Of a stretch of 64,000 bases of DNA, positions 34,422-46,078 are shown piece after piece. The notes below the pieces were generated by a model. The model was not told where the DNA came from. It saw only the letters and a program-made list of their open reading frames with translations, and made no database searches. The stretch comes from Cytospora piceicola (Eukaryota; Ascomycota; Sordariomycetes; Diaporthales; Cytosporaceae). Positions within the stretch are counted from its first letter, which is position 1, and each line of letters begins with the position of its first letter. A program made the translations under genes and the position numbers. Location: contig JALQBC010000026.1 of the NCBI GenBank assembly GCA_023375675.1, forward strand, positions 434,001 to 498,000, written 5' to 3'.

Positions 34422-34662
34422 TACCGCATAGTCTGGTCAAACTCAGAAACCGCCCCCCCGCTGTTCTTATGCTCAGTCATCAGCCTCAATCAATACCTAT
34501 ACATGTTATAGGTCAGTGTAGATCCACATATCTCTCTGAACCCTGGACGTACCTTATCGAAGCAGCGATAACTCGAAGAAGCTCAGAGGCGAAATTACAG
34601 CGTCCGTGCGAGGCCGATAAAAACGGGGGGTCGGTTTCTGAGTTTGACCAGACTATGCGGTA
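34422..34662. mobile_element. MITE-like element with 39-bp terminal inverted repeats and TA ends
   Basis: The left end (34,422-34,460) and the right end (34,624-34,662) are inverted copies that agree at 38 of 39 positions. Both begin with TACCGCATAGTCTGG when read inward. The element is 241 bp with no coding capacity. The outermost TA on each side is consistent with a TA target-site duplication, the hallmark of Tc1/mariner-type transposition. The nearly identical arms suggest it is young or that its hairpin is maintained. A non-autonomous Tc1/mariner derivative is the best reading. Confidence 0.75.
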
Positions 34663-35532
34663 CACGACAAGTGCACTCCTACTAGTGTTGTAAGACTGAT
34701 TAAAGGACGCCAGACGCCAAACCACGTGCTGTAGCCCATCGGAGAATTGCCCAATAGAAACGGGTCCAACAGGGTCCCTACGACTCCATGGGAGATTATG
34801 GGAGACTTTAGTGTCGATGGATAAGATACATATATGTAACCCAACCCTCTTTTCGCGAAGTAGCTGTGCCGTACCGCCGTAATTCCGGCCGCACCAAACT
34901 CCGAAGTAGAAATGGGACACGCCAAGAGACTGAGAGACGGATCGTTCTGGACGGCCGTGTAAGATCAAAAGACCAAAAGACCAAAAGACCTGGCCATGTC
35001 GAGATTGTCGTGATACTACATATGTATTACCTCCAGAGCCACCTCCGTAGACTCTGCAACAAAGGAGAGACTGCCGCCCGTGGCCCACCTACCGAGCGAC
35101 AATGCGGGGCAATGATATCCCTTCACTCCGGAAGGAGACTATCACTGATGAGCTCAATTACCAACCTCCATTTCGGGAGGGAATCTAAGCTGCTAGGAGA
35201 TGGGGCCGGGAGCTAACGCGGACGATCATGATATTGGTAGCTCCGGCCGTTAAAATACTTCTAGTACGGATCCGTAGTTTGCAGGCCAAGCTTTGAAACT
35301 ATTTATGCTCTGGGAGGACCCCTACTACCCTTATCTCTATTCATTGTACTGCATTCAGAGTATACCAAAGTCGCCCTATTCTTATTATCATTATTATTCT
35401 TCTTCCCTCCTCCTCCAGTTCAATTCAGTTCTTCCACGTGCCTCATCTTTTCCTACCTGTTTTAATAAAGCCAGACTCATTCGATTGAGGTCTGAACACC
35501 CGTAATTTACCGAGTCCAGTACTGAAATTTTC
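34663..35532. other. Upstream region of the aldehyde dehydrogenase
   Basis: No gene is recognised. Three direct copies of AGACCAAA lie at about 34,967-34,990. The last 200 bp before the ATG are pyrimidine-rich with a TTATTATCATTATTATTCTT-like run, typical of a fungal promoter and leader. Confidence 0.45.
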
Positions 35533-37166
35533 ATGTTTAAAATCCCCTTCACCAGGAGCCTGAGCTTCCTCACAGAGAAGCCCACCAACATCATGGGATC
35601 CAACACCACACCACAGGTCCCCACCAACACCAAGGGGGCCACGGTCCCCTTCTGGATCGGCGGCAAGGAGGTCGTCACCCCCAAGACCTTCGACATCGTC
35701 AACCCGGCGCTGGGCAAGACTGTCCACAAGTGCTGCAGCGCCACCGAGGCCGACGCCCAGGCCGCTGTCGATGCGGCGGCCGAGGCCCTCCCGGCGTGGA
35801 AGGCCATGGTGCCCACCAAGAAGAGGGAGATCTTCCTCAGGGCCGCCGAGCTCTTTGAGACGCGGCGGGACGAGCTGGCGACCACCATGGTGGAGGAGCT
35901 TGGTGTCGGGAGGCATTGGGCCGACTTCAACATCACCACCGCCAAGGATTTCACGCTCGATGTCGCCGGGAGGATAGTCACCGTTGAGGGGAGCATCCCC
36001 ACGCCACAGGACCCCAACACGGGCGCTATGGTGGTCAAGGAGCCGTTCGGTGTTGTCCTCGCCATCGCCGCCTGGTAAGCAGACGCCCTCCAAGTCTCTA
36101 TCTAGCCTGGTCTACTGGGCGAGAGTGCACCCGGAGGGAGAAATATAGAAGACTAACCCAAAACCCCAGGAACGCGCCCTACATCCTCGGAACCCGCTCC
36201 GTCATCTTCCCCATGGCGGCAGGCAACACGGTCGTCTTCAAGGGCAGCGAGCTGAGCCCCAAGGTCATGTGGAGCATCTGCTCCGTCTTCGCCGAGGCGG
36301 GCCTGCCCGACGGCGTGCTCAACTACGTCGTGCACGAGACGGCCAACGCGGCGGCCCTCACGAGCCAGCTCATCCACAGCCCGCATGTCAAGAAGATCAA
36401 CTTCACGGGCTCGACCACGGTGGGCCGCATCATCGCGCGGCTGGCGGGCAACAACCTCAAGCCCGTGCTGCTCGAGCTGGGCGGCAAGGCCTCGGCCGTC
36501 GTGTGGGAGGACGCCGACCTGGACCTGGCCGCGGACCAGTGCGCCCTGGGCGCCTTCCTCAACGCCGGCCAGGTCTGCATGAGCACCGAGCGCATCGTCG
36601 TGCACCGCGCCGTGCGCGCCGCCTTCGAGGCCCGCCTCCTGGCCTCGGTCGCCAAGTTCTTCCCCGCCGCCGGCGAGGCGCCCCTGCTCATCAGCGGGGC
36701 GGCCGCCGAGAAGAACAGGGCGCTCCTGCGGGACGCGCGCGCAAAGGGCGCGGCGCTGCTGGGCCCGGGGGGGGACCCCGAGGCCCGCGGCGGCGGCGAG
36801 GCGCCCGGCGCGCGCATGCGGCCCGTCGTGGTCAGCGGCGTGACCGAGGAGATGGACCTGTACAGGACCGAGTCGTTCGGGCCGACGGTGGCGCTGTACG
36901 AGGTCGGGACCGAGGAGGAGGCGCTGCGCCTGGCCAACGACACCGAGTACGGCCTGACGTCGGCCGTCTTCACCGAGGACCTGCGGCGCGGCCTGCGCCT
37001 CGCCAGGGGCATCGAGGCCGGGGCCTGCCACATCAACTCCATGAGCATCCACGACGAGTCCGCGCTGCCGCACGGCGGCGCCAAGGGGTCCGGGTACGGG
37101 CGGTTCTGCGGCGCCTCCGGGCTGGAGGAGTGGGTGCGGACCAAGACCATCACTTACCGGTATTGA
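35533..37166 (+). CDS. NAD(P)-dependent aldehyde dehydrogenase, aromatic-aldehyde type
   Basis: Two exons (35,533-36,074 and 36,170-37,166) encode 512 residues, the usual ALDH length. The splice joins TG to G to restore the conserved Trp-Asn of the A-W-N-x-P motif. The catalytic base is Glu283 in LELGGK and the nucleophile is Cys317 in NAGQVCMSTER, 34 residues later as in the family. The NAD-binding turn is FTGSTTVGR and the late ESFGPTVAL motif is present. Overall wording resembles vanillin/salicylaldehyde dehydrogenases, which oxidise aromatic aldehydes to acids, but substrate specificity cannot be fixed by eye. A start at 35,593 (MGSNTTP) is possible, and the longer start adds 20 residues that could serve as a weak targeting sequence. 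An Ala/Gly/Glu-rich insert (GPGGDPEARGGGEAPG) sits in the C-terminal half. Confidence 0.92.
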
Positions 37167-40100
37167 GAGGGGGGTGAGGAGAGGGATGGGGAGAGGGGGG
37201 GGGGTAAGCCGACAGAGAGAGGGGGACCAGGTGAGACTCGGGTGGAGACCGAGCCGTCGGCTTGCATCATGAAGTCTGGACGAGGACGGTGATGTCGTCA
37301 GCCTCGAGGGAGGCGTGTGAGGTTGCAGCGTGGGCGCTCGTCGTCTCACGTCAGACGTATATAGCGTCTCGGCAGTCTCGGCTAATCAACATACGGTGTG
37401 GCCTCGAGGCCTATCACGCCTATCGACGAAATGCATTTCTTGTTCTTCTCAACTGCTAGTCCGAAGAAAGGCCACTGTTTCTGTGTTCCGCGAGATCTCT
37501 GTTCATCGGCATCGAGTCGGCAATTGGGGCTCTTGTGTCACCCAAGAACCCGCGAGCCGATTCACAGATCTCGGCCGCGCATCCCGGATCGATCTTGCTT
37601 TTTGTTTCCCTGCTTTCCGATCATGGCTGCGTACATACCTGGTATATAGTAAAGACGTAGTATTGAGGCTTTTGCCTTTTGCCTCGTGGGATGCCTCCCA
37701 CCCCCTCCTCCTTTTCCCCCCGTCCGATGATGTCGGGCAGCTGTATGTATGTGTGCAGATCTGGCATCGTGTCTCACTCATCTCGCATTCAAGGCTAAAT
37801 CGACGCGTGTCTCAGATTTCCAGGTCTCCGCCAGATGGATGATGCCGTCGTCATCGAGGCCCCGGAACATGTTGGGACCGGGGGACGGGGAGGCGAACGG
37901 GGGAGTAAGACCTGAATCCTGAATCCTAGTCAGCCTCACACAGCCCTGCGTACCTTTTCATTGGCAGGACCGACTTTCTGGGTTTGTGCCCGCTATCTAA
38001 GTTCCATTGCTGACTGCTTGCCAGGCTTGTTTTGCAAAGTAGCACATGCACGAGGACGTACGCACGCACATGCATGCACACGCATGTGCTATTGTTCCCC
38101 ACTCACTCATCAGATGGACCATCTACACTACACTATGCCCAGGGAATGGATCTTGCTTTTGGGATCCGAGAACCTGGGAATCTCCTCCTCCTCGTCGGGT
38201 ATCGTGGGTCTGCGCCTTGAAGAAAATACGCACGGCCTTCTGCGACCTTTTCGGGCACCGCCGAAATATAACCTGATCGTCTGTCTCGTGCGGCACCACT
38301 CAACTTGATGCTACCATCCCCCCCCCCCCTTTCCCTTCTTCCCTCCTTTTTCGAGTTTTTCCAGAAAATTCCCGTCCAGAGGCACGATGCGACTGGGTGT
38401 TTTCGTCTCGCGGGGAATAAATAGACCACCACCGCTCGGGGAGAAAGTTCACTCCGAGCCTTAGCATCCCTCCCCCCCTGGCGACCCACCACGTTGGGCT
38501 GAGGAGGAAATGTGTTGCTTGTGCACCCAAGGGGAGAGGCGATCTGCACAGCCTGTTGTGTCACGTGGGGATACACCCGAGATCTAGGTGCCTTAGGTCG
38601 ATGGATATTCTGGACCCGACTCGCCAGGCCTGGGCGTGTATTCCCGTGAAGACATTCGCGAGTGTCTTGCCCTCCTTTTCGTGCCTAAGTAGCCGTATGT
38701 GAAAGGGGGGAGCCACCTCTATGCCACAGCCGGCTTGTCACCCGGGTTGTCACTTATCCATCTCCGTGGCATGGGCGACCGACTCTCTAGCAGGTTTCTT
38801 GTTTTTCCTTTTCGTTTTGGCGTACCGGTATACATGTATGTACCGGACACCCGCGGACCAAGCCATGGAAGGATGGATGGAAGGATGGCAAAACACAAGT
38901 GTTTTCCCCAGTACCCCCGGGGCTTTTGTTCCAGGCCCCACGCGCCATCCTTTTGTCGCCTGCCCATGGTCGATGGCACTCCTTCAATCTGCGACGAGCG
39001 GCGCCTGTACCTCTCGGCCTCTCTAGCCCTGGAGCCTTCCTAACGCGTATTCGGGTTGCTTGGTGGTTACACTTGGACATACATGGCGACCTCGAGGATG
39101 CCTCGGCCAAAGGGGCAACCAATGTAGACCGGGTCACTTCGTCCAGAAGCTTTATTCTTGTCAGCCGCCGTAGTCACCTCGTTCGAGGATGTCAAGGCGG
39201 GCAAGGCGAAAAGCTGCAAACCAACAGAACCTAAAGATACCCACCGGCCGCGACACCCGCTGGTTGCTTCTTCCATGTATACGAGGCTGAGGTGGTCTAT
39301 GCCCCACCCTGCCCAGTAATGACAATGGACTTCCAGATCCGGTAGCTGAGATGGGGTTTTTTGGCGCTGGGCCCGTGGCGGCGCCGTCCACCCGGGTCTC
39401 CTGCCGGTGGGACGTCGGAACCCATCACCGAGCCCTGGAGCCCAGCGCAGATGACGAGGCATATCGACAGGGCTGAGGGGATCGCGAGGGTACCATCCCG
39501 CCGTGAACTCTATCTCAGGCGGAGCTGTATGGTGGGCCATCTAAAAGCCCTTGTGAGGGAATCAGTCCGCGCACTTTGCAGAACATGGTGGCTTGGTAAC
39601 CGGCCAAGGAAAACCAACAAGCAGTGTGCATTTGTGCATTCGTAGCGTGAGGCGTAGATGGTGCTATGTGGGTATGTGTGTATGTATGTTCCACTCACAC
39701 CCCCTTACCAACATGAGGCTATCGAATTCCCTAAGCCCTCAGTGATATCATTCAGCTTATGTCGAGAGACCTTGGCACACATCAACCACACGAGTGGTCA
39801 AGCTTTTCGACTGGCAAGGTGGAAAGGGGGTGTGTTCTTCTAGGTTGTGCTGAGCGGAAGGTACCGTTGTCGTCGTGAGTGGACGTTGATGCTCGTAAAC
39901 CTCAGCAATTGTGAGCGCCCGAACACAAATTGGTTAGTTGTTGTTGGGCTGGTTGGCTTCTAAAAATATGACGCCTCTCCTTCTTTTTCTTATTGTTTTT
40001 CTTTTCTCATCTTCTGGACAGGCTCCGCGGCTTGCGTTGTTGAAAGATAAAAGACGGTCCAGTACTCTCGCCATCAGACCTAACGATACCTGCTTGTCTG

Positions 40101-40358
40101 CCCATATACCTTCACCCTACACTCAGTCGCGAATATAACTACCTCTTCTGCAGTTCGTCCTGTTTTCGCCTCTATTCACACGAATCGCGCGTAACATTTC
40201 GTGCGAAGTAATCAGTTTCTGCGCTACCTAGCTTTTCCTTCCACACCTTTCCTCCATTTCACATGCAGCTCTTCAGTCTGTCCCTACAGCTTGTATCGCT
40301 CTAAGATATTTCAAACCACTCACACAAAAGGCTTTTATCCTTCCTAAATTACTTCAAG
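37167..40358. other. 3.2-kb intergenic region, no gene recognised
   Basis: Many short overlapping frames occur on both strands, none with a start context, splice pattern or motif that supports a gene. Notable items are a G-rich run just after the ALDH stop and a CA/TG-rich tract at about 38,040-38,090 with ACGCACATGCATGCACACGC. Two C-rich runs lie near 38,320-38,335 and 38,470. From about 39,850 on, the sequence is pyrimidine-rich and probably holds the promoter and leader of the P450. Confidence 0.45.
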
Positions 40359-42208
40359 ATGGCTCCCATCCTTGAAGAATACCATGAGTATCTCACACTA
40401 GGCCGGCTTGCTCTTGCAGGTGCTGTCCTGGTAAATACTGCCCCCCTCCCTCCTCCCCCACCATCACCAGTCTAAACAGGTAAACTTCCAGCGACTAACT
40501 CGTGTTTTTCTCCTTCATAGGCAGTGACCTTATCCATCGGTCAATTCATCTACAACGTCCACTTCCACCCGCTCGCCCACTTCCCCGGGCCCCTCCTGTG
40601 GCGCGGCTCCAACGTCCCCAAGATGATCAACCAGCTCAGAGGCACCATCCACTACCGCATGCTCGAGCTCCACGAGAAGTACGGCCCCGTCGTGCGCCTC
40701 GCCCCCAACGAGCTGACCTACACCACCGCCACCGCCCTGAGGGAGATCTACGGCAACCGCAGCGGGAAGAAGCCCATGCCGCCGCAGTTCTCGCTGGGGA
40801 CCCACGAGAGGGCCATGTTCGGCGCGACGAGCTTCATCTGGCTCGAGTCGCACCAGGAGCACCAGCGCCACCGCAGGATCCTCGCCCAGGGTTTCTCTGA
40901 CGCCTCGCTTAAGACCCAGGAGCCAGTCGTCCAGGCGTACACGACCTTGTTGATGGAGCGCTTCCGCGAGCGGGCGGCAAGGGGCGAGGTTGTTGATATG
41001 TGGGCGTGGTTCAACTTCTTCACCTTTGTAAGTGAATTTCTCACACTCTTCGAACCCCGATAACGCACAAGCACCTAGGCGTAGTTATTCACGGACCTCA
41101 CAACCCGCCACCCCCCCCCCCAGGCTGACACAGACTATCTCGACCTTCGCGGCCAAGCTAACTCCAAGCACCACAGGACATCATCGGCGACCTGACCTTC
41201 AGCGAGCCCTTCGGATGCGTCGACCAGGGCCGGTTCCACCCCTGGATCACCTTCATCTTCTCCAACCTCACCAACATGATGTACGCGCAGATGGTCACGA
41301 CCATGGGCTTCCTCGGCACCTTCATCCACGCCATGGTGCCGCGGCGGGTCATGGCGGGGGCGCGCGCGCACGCCCAGTCCACGCGGGACAAGGTCGACCG
41401 GCGCCTCGCGCGCGGCAAGGAGGCGGCGGCGGCGGCGGCGGGGCGGCCCGACATCGTCAGCGGCGTCCTGGCCAGGGTCGACCAGCCCGGCGGCATCACC
41501 AAGAGCGAGCTGTACGCCGACAGCCAGATCCTCCTGATGGCCGGCAGCGAGACGGGCGCCACCGTGCTCACCGTCGCGGTGTACTACCTCCTCAGGAACC
41601 CCGAGAAGCTGGCCAGGCTACAGGAGGAGGTACGCACCGCCGCCGCCGCCGCCGCCGCCGACGACAAGGACAGCGACAGCCGGCTCCCCGGCGAGGGGCC
41701 GGAGGGCGAGGGGGCGATGAGCTACGCGGCCGTCGCGAGGCTGCCGTACCTCCTGGCCGTCATCAACGAGGCCCTGCGGATCCACCCGGCGCTGCCCGCG
41801 GGCATCAACCGGTTCGTGCCGCAGGGGGGCGCGCTGGTCGACGGCAGGTACGTCGCCGAGGGGACCATCCTGCAGGTGCCGCACTGGGCGGCGTTCCACC
41901 TCGAGGAGAACTTTGCGGACCCGTGGGAGTTCGTGCCCGAGAGGTGGCTCGACGCGCGCCCGGAGCGGTACGCGGCCGACAACAGGGACGTGTTCCAGCC
42001 CTTCAGCTACGGCGGGCGGAACTGCATCGGGCGCGGCCTGGCGCTGATGGAGACGAGGCTCTGCCTGGCGAGGCTGGTGGGGAGCTTTGACATGGAGCTG
42101 ATGGGGGACAGTGAGGACTGGCAGAGGCAGAGGGTCTATTTGCTGTATGAGAAGAGGCCCTTGAACGTGAGGCTCGTGGAGGTTGGCAAGGGGGGCGAGA
42201 AGATGTGA
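40359..42208 (+). CDS. Cytochrome P450 monooxygenase, microsomal
   Basis: Three exons (40,359-40,430, 40,521-41,027 and 41,177-42,208) encode 536 residues. Both introns are phase 0. Exon 1 encodes a short N-terminal part and the start of the membrane anchor. Proline-rich hinge words (HFPGPLLWR) follow. The I-helix oxygen-binding motif is AGSETGATV, the K-helix ExxR is EALR, and the PERF-type motif is VPERWL. The heme loop is FSYGGRNCIGRG with Cys476 as the heme ligand. The pattern fits the large fungal group related to isotrichodermin 15-hydroxylase/CYP65-like enzymes, which usually act in secondary metabolism or xenobiotic conversion. The substrate is not deducible. An Ala/Asp-rich low-complexity insert (about residues 345-380) separates the J helix from the K helix. 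It lies between an ALDH and a DUF1772 gene. Confidence 0.93.
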
Positions 42209-42621
42209 GTGAACTTGATTCTTGGGAGAGTTGAATACCCGCAAACATGGCAAACAAGCGTCTGGCGTTTCGTGGAGGCGTGACTGGCTGTATTGCAGCA
42301 CCATAGAGTTGGTTTGTGCGTTGCATTAGATGACATATGGCTGAGCTATCAAGCTCGAAGTGGCGCCTGTCCGGGTTGTTTCTTTGGAAGTATGTCTGTT
42401 TTTCAGTGTTAGACTGTACCTGGTCTTCATCATAGGTCCTAGAGAGAAGTTTGAAGATCCCAATTGAGTTGTGGATTGTCTCGTTCTTGTCCCAACCGTA
42501 CTGAAACACCCCAAGTGCAGTGAGAAACATACCATTCATGTTCCGAAACACCAAGCCTGACCATGCCTCCCTCTATGTGTTCCATCACTGATCGTGACGC
42601 CCTACCTTCCCCAGACATTCT
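42209..42621. other. Convergent intergenic region
   Basis: This is the space between the P450 (+) and the DUF1772 gene (-). No further gene or repeat is recognised. Confidence 0.6.
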
Positions 42622-43170
42622 TCACACAGTAGCAGCAAGTCCCAAGACCCCAGCAAGTCCCCAAGCAACCGCCCTTCCGAGGTTCCACACCCCCCACTGG
42701 TCGACAAGCCACTTGGCACCCTCCTCCCCCCTCGGCCCAACACCCTCTTCCTCCAAATCCATCCTCTCGACCTCCACCGCGCCCATCCCCTCCAGGCCCC
42801 TCATCTCCTCCGCCTTGCGCAGGATCCTCTTGTTCAGAGGAATCATGAAGGCCCACGTGTACGGCGTGACCGAGAAGCACAGCAAGCCCGCGGCGAGGTA
42901 GAGCCTCCCCTTCGTACCCGTGGAGAAGGAGCGGAACTGGTGCGCGAGGGAGAGGTAGAGAACGGTGGAGAGGGTCCCGAGGACGGGGAAGATGCGGCCG
43001 GTGACCTTGTGGCTATTGGACCACTGGTGCAGCATCAAAGGGGTGGGGGATTCTAGCAGGCGGGGGGTTAGCAGCGTGGAGAGGGCGAGGCTGCTGCCTG
43101 ATGTGAGGGTTGAGATGAGGATGGTGGCCGCTTGGGTGAGGCGAATTGAGGGGGGTGGCTGGGTTGACAT
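42622..43170 (-). CDS. DUF1772 family membrane protein (anthrone-oxygenase-like)
   Basis: A single exon encodes 182 residues. Four hydrophobic helices are visible at about residues 10-35, 58-77, 87-110 and 163-182. The family signature PLNKRIL follows the third helix (TWAFMIPLNKRI), and an acidic, Gly/Glu-rich loop precedes the last helix. DUF1772 includes HypC-type anthrone oxygenases of polyketide pathways but also many proteins of unknown role, so an oxidation function is only suggested. The head-to-tail neighbour P450 ends 413 bp away on the other strand. No polyketide synthase is present in the window. Confidence 0.75.
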   Translation of the reverse strand: MSTQPPPSIRLTQAATILISTLTSGSSLALSTLLTPRLLESPTPLMLHQWSNSHKVTGRIFPVLGTLSTVLYLSLAHQFRSFSTGTKGRLYLAAGLLCFSVTPYTWAFMIPLNKRILRKAEEMRGLEGMGAVEVERMDLEEEGVGPRGEEGAKWLVDQWGVWNLGRAVAWGLAGVLGLAATV

Positions 43171-43664
43171 TGTTGTTGTGAGATTTAATCCTTCTGTTCC
43201 TTGGAATAGTTCTTAGATTTCTCTGTTATGCAATGATGGTGTTCGTGATGGCTTGAGGATTGCGAATCAATAATTTACAGTGTTGTTTTCGATAGGTGTT
43301 TTGAGTTGGGGAAGTTGCCAGAGGTGGTATGAATCATCGAAGGAATGATTGCCGGTCTCGGGGTTTACATATTCCTAAGCGCGTGCCACTCACCACCAGC
43401 CCAGCTGACAGGAACATCACAGATGCCTTGAGGACATCTGAGATGCCAAACCCAAAGGGCTTTGGGTACTTAATGCAATTTGTGTGTCCAACACTCTGTG
43501 TCTCCGTGTGTAACTCTCGGATGCCATGTGGTACGATAACAGCACATGCCTGTATCAGATATAGGTACAGCCTCAATGAGGTTAGCGGAGAGTCTTTGAT
43601 ACACTAGCACTCACCCACTCATTCATATATTCATCCGTTCACCACCCATTTTCCCATCTCATGT
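43171..43664. other. Intergenic region between DUF1772 and AspRS genes
   Basis: Promoter side of the DUF1772 gene and 3' side of the AspRS gene. Nothing else is recognised. Confidence 0.55.
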
Positions 43665-46078
43665 TCACTCCTTCCCCTTCAACTTCAAGTGATAGGTCGC
43701 CCACTCCTCATCCGTGACCCGTCCCGGCGCCCTCGCAACAGGCTCATCCCCCTTCTTGCTCTTCGGGAAAGCAATAACATCCCTGACACTCCCCGTGTAA
43801 CCCAACGTAGCCACCAGCCTATCCCACCCAAACGCAAACCCGGCATGAGGCGGACACCCAGCCCTCAGGGCCTCCAGCAGGTGGCTGAAGTGCTCGACGC
43901 CCTCGTCGCTCATCCTCAGCACCTCCCGGAAGACGTACTCCTGCACGGCGGCGATGTGGATACGCCGCGAGCCGCCGCCCAGCTCCACGCCGTTGACCAC
44001 CAGGTCGTAGTGGTCCGCCCTGACCCTGAGGGGGTCCGTGGCCAGGAGGTCGAAGTCCTCGGGGGTCAGGGGCGCCGTGAAGGGGTGGTGCGTGGAGCTG
44101 AAGCCGCTGGCGCCGTGCTGGCCCTCGGCCGGGTCCGAGGCGGCGCTCGTGGGCGTGAAGAGCGGGAAGCCCGTCACCCAGAGGAACCGGAAGCTGGGGT
44201 CGAACGGCAGGAGGCCCTGGGCGACGGCCTCGGCGTAGATGTGCCGGCGCAGGTCGCCCAGGGCGGTCGAGCCCCCCTCGAACGGCCTGTTGGGCCGCGC
44301 CTGGAAGACGATGAGGTCGCCGGCCTCGAGCTCGCCCAGGTTGGAGAGGGTCGGGTCGGAGCCCTCCAGGATCGTGGTGGCTGCCTCGTGGCCTAGGGGG
44401 GAGAGGCCTGAGAGGGGCTTGCTCGTGTCGACGATGAGCGGGGAGGCCTGGCCGTCGGGGTTGTTGCGGAGGGGTTTGGGGAGGTTGTCCCAGAGGGACT
44501 TGACAAAGTCGCGGGCGGGGCTGTCGAAGCGGAACACGCAGGCCTCAACGATGGGGTCCTCGAGGTAGGTTATCATGGAGGTGAAGCTCTTTGGTAGTAT
44601 GTGGTCGACACGTTGGATCTGCCTCGATGTTAGTCTTCTTTTCCCTGGGATGTACTGTATATTGTCGGACCAACGAACCTTGTTGGGTATCCTGAGGTCT
44701 GGTTTGTCAGACCCGTGGAGCGACATAGCCTCCTGGTACGATATGCGTGGGAATGGGGTATCGGCCTTGTCTTGTGTCTCTGGGTCCAAATAGGGGTAGT
44801 CTCGTGTGAACGACTTGCCCGAATCCCTCCAGACTGGGGATGACTCTCCATTGACCTCGCGCACAGCCCAATTCTCGCTGATGTACCTGTACATCTTCCA
44901 GACTAGAAGCTCGACAAGCTGCATTACATCCTTGCCCTTGGCAAAGGACATCTCCAGATCCAACTACCTAGCATTAGCCACATGTTCAGGAGTATCAAGT
45001 AAAGGTAAGGGAAGGGGAAAGGCGAGGAAAGAGAGCTGTGAATTACCTGCGTGAACTCGGGCTGTCTGTCGGCGCGAAGATCCTCATCCCGGAAACACCT
45101 TGCAAACTGGAAGTAGCCTCGCACACCAGCAGCCATGAGGATCTGCTTGTACTGCTGCGGGCTCTGAGGCAGCGCATAGGCGTACCCGGGCCGCCGGGTC
45201 GGGACTAAAAACTCCCTGGCGCCTTCTGGCGTAGACTTGAAGAGGACCGGTGTCTCGACATGTTGGAAGTGTTCCTCTTGGAAAAACTCCTGAGCTTTCT
45301 GCGTCAAGGTTTGGCGTAGTTGGAGCCTGTCCTGCAGAACATCATCGAACCTCATCTGCAGGTGGCGTGCGTGCGGTGGGAACTGAGCACCATCGGAGAT
45401 GATAATGTCCCTCGGGAACGGGCTGAGCACATGGACATCTTGGAGGGTGAGGTCGTAGGAGGCAACTCTTGGTGGGTACTTGAAACCATAGTTCCTAGGC
45501 CCTGCCTTAACCTTGTCTATCCTTCCAGTCAGACATACTGAGCTCCAAGCGGGTACTTGCTTGAGGGCCTTGTGCAGGTTATGCTCTGAGGAGTTCTTGT
45601 CGTCCCACGACGACTTGAACTGGAATTCCGGAGCCGTGTCTATGATGAGGTCCACAAAGCTCAATCTGGACGAGATGTCTCTGCGCTTGGAAAGGAAGCC
45701 ATGTAAAACCACTGTGTTTCCTTCCTCGAACTCATGCGCCGGCGACTGAGGTGGCAAGTCGACTGTTAAGGAGTATCATATCAACAAGCCTGTTCTGGTC
45801 TCACGGCGGGAGAGCTTTAACATACAATATTTCTTAAATTCTTGAAACTGCAAAGAACCTTTGACTGGGGTCCCTGCTACCTTGGCCCCATCGTCATGGA
45901 GGCCCCGCCTCTGTCTCTCATTTAGACTCTGGCTTGTCCGTCGCTCAGCCCATTTCCGACTGATGAGACCAGCTGCAGACTCACCAGAGCTACGTCCAGC
46001 CAGGATTATTGGCGAGGTCAAGGGTCGCTGGCATCGCAGCCCAGACCTTACAAGGCCATTCGCCAAAGGCAACCTCAT
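43665..46078 (-). CDS. MSD1: Mitochondrial aspartyl-tRNA synthetase
   Basis: This bacterial-type class II synthetase charges mitochondrial tRNA-Asp. Four exons on the minus strand (46,078-45,826, 45,762-45,047, 44,963-44,679, 44,618-43,665) encode about 735 residues. Exon 1 encodes an Arg/Ser/Leu-rich presequence beginning MRLPLANG. The N-terminal OB-fold ([15 protein letters not shown]) binds the anticodon. Motif 2 ([22 protein letters not shown]) spans the second intron and continues LDLEMSF. The catalytic core carries the bacterial-type insertion, and motif 3 is [10 protein letters not shown] followed by [14 protein letters not shown]. The third intron (44,678-44,619) is only 60 nt, in frame and without a stop, with a weak GTTCGT donor but a good CTAAC branch site. 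Removing it gives the family-like join IPNK-IQRVDHI. A forward CCAAT box lies about 185 bp upstream on the gene strand (46,263-46,267). Confidence 0.9.

Noticed and set aside
38130..39540. Several 70-157-codon frames on both strands between ALDH and P450
   Set aside because: They overlap each other, lack motifs and show no coding-type composition.
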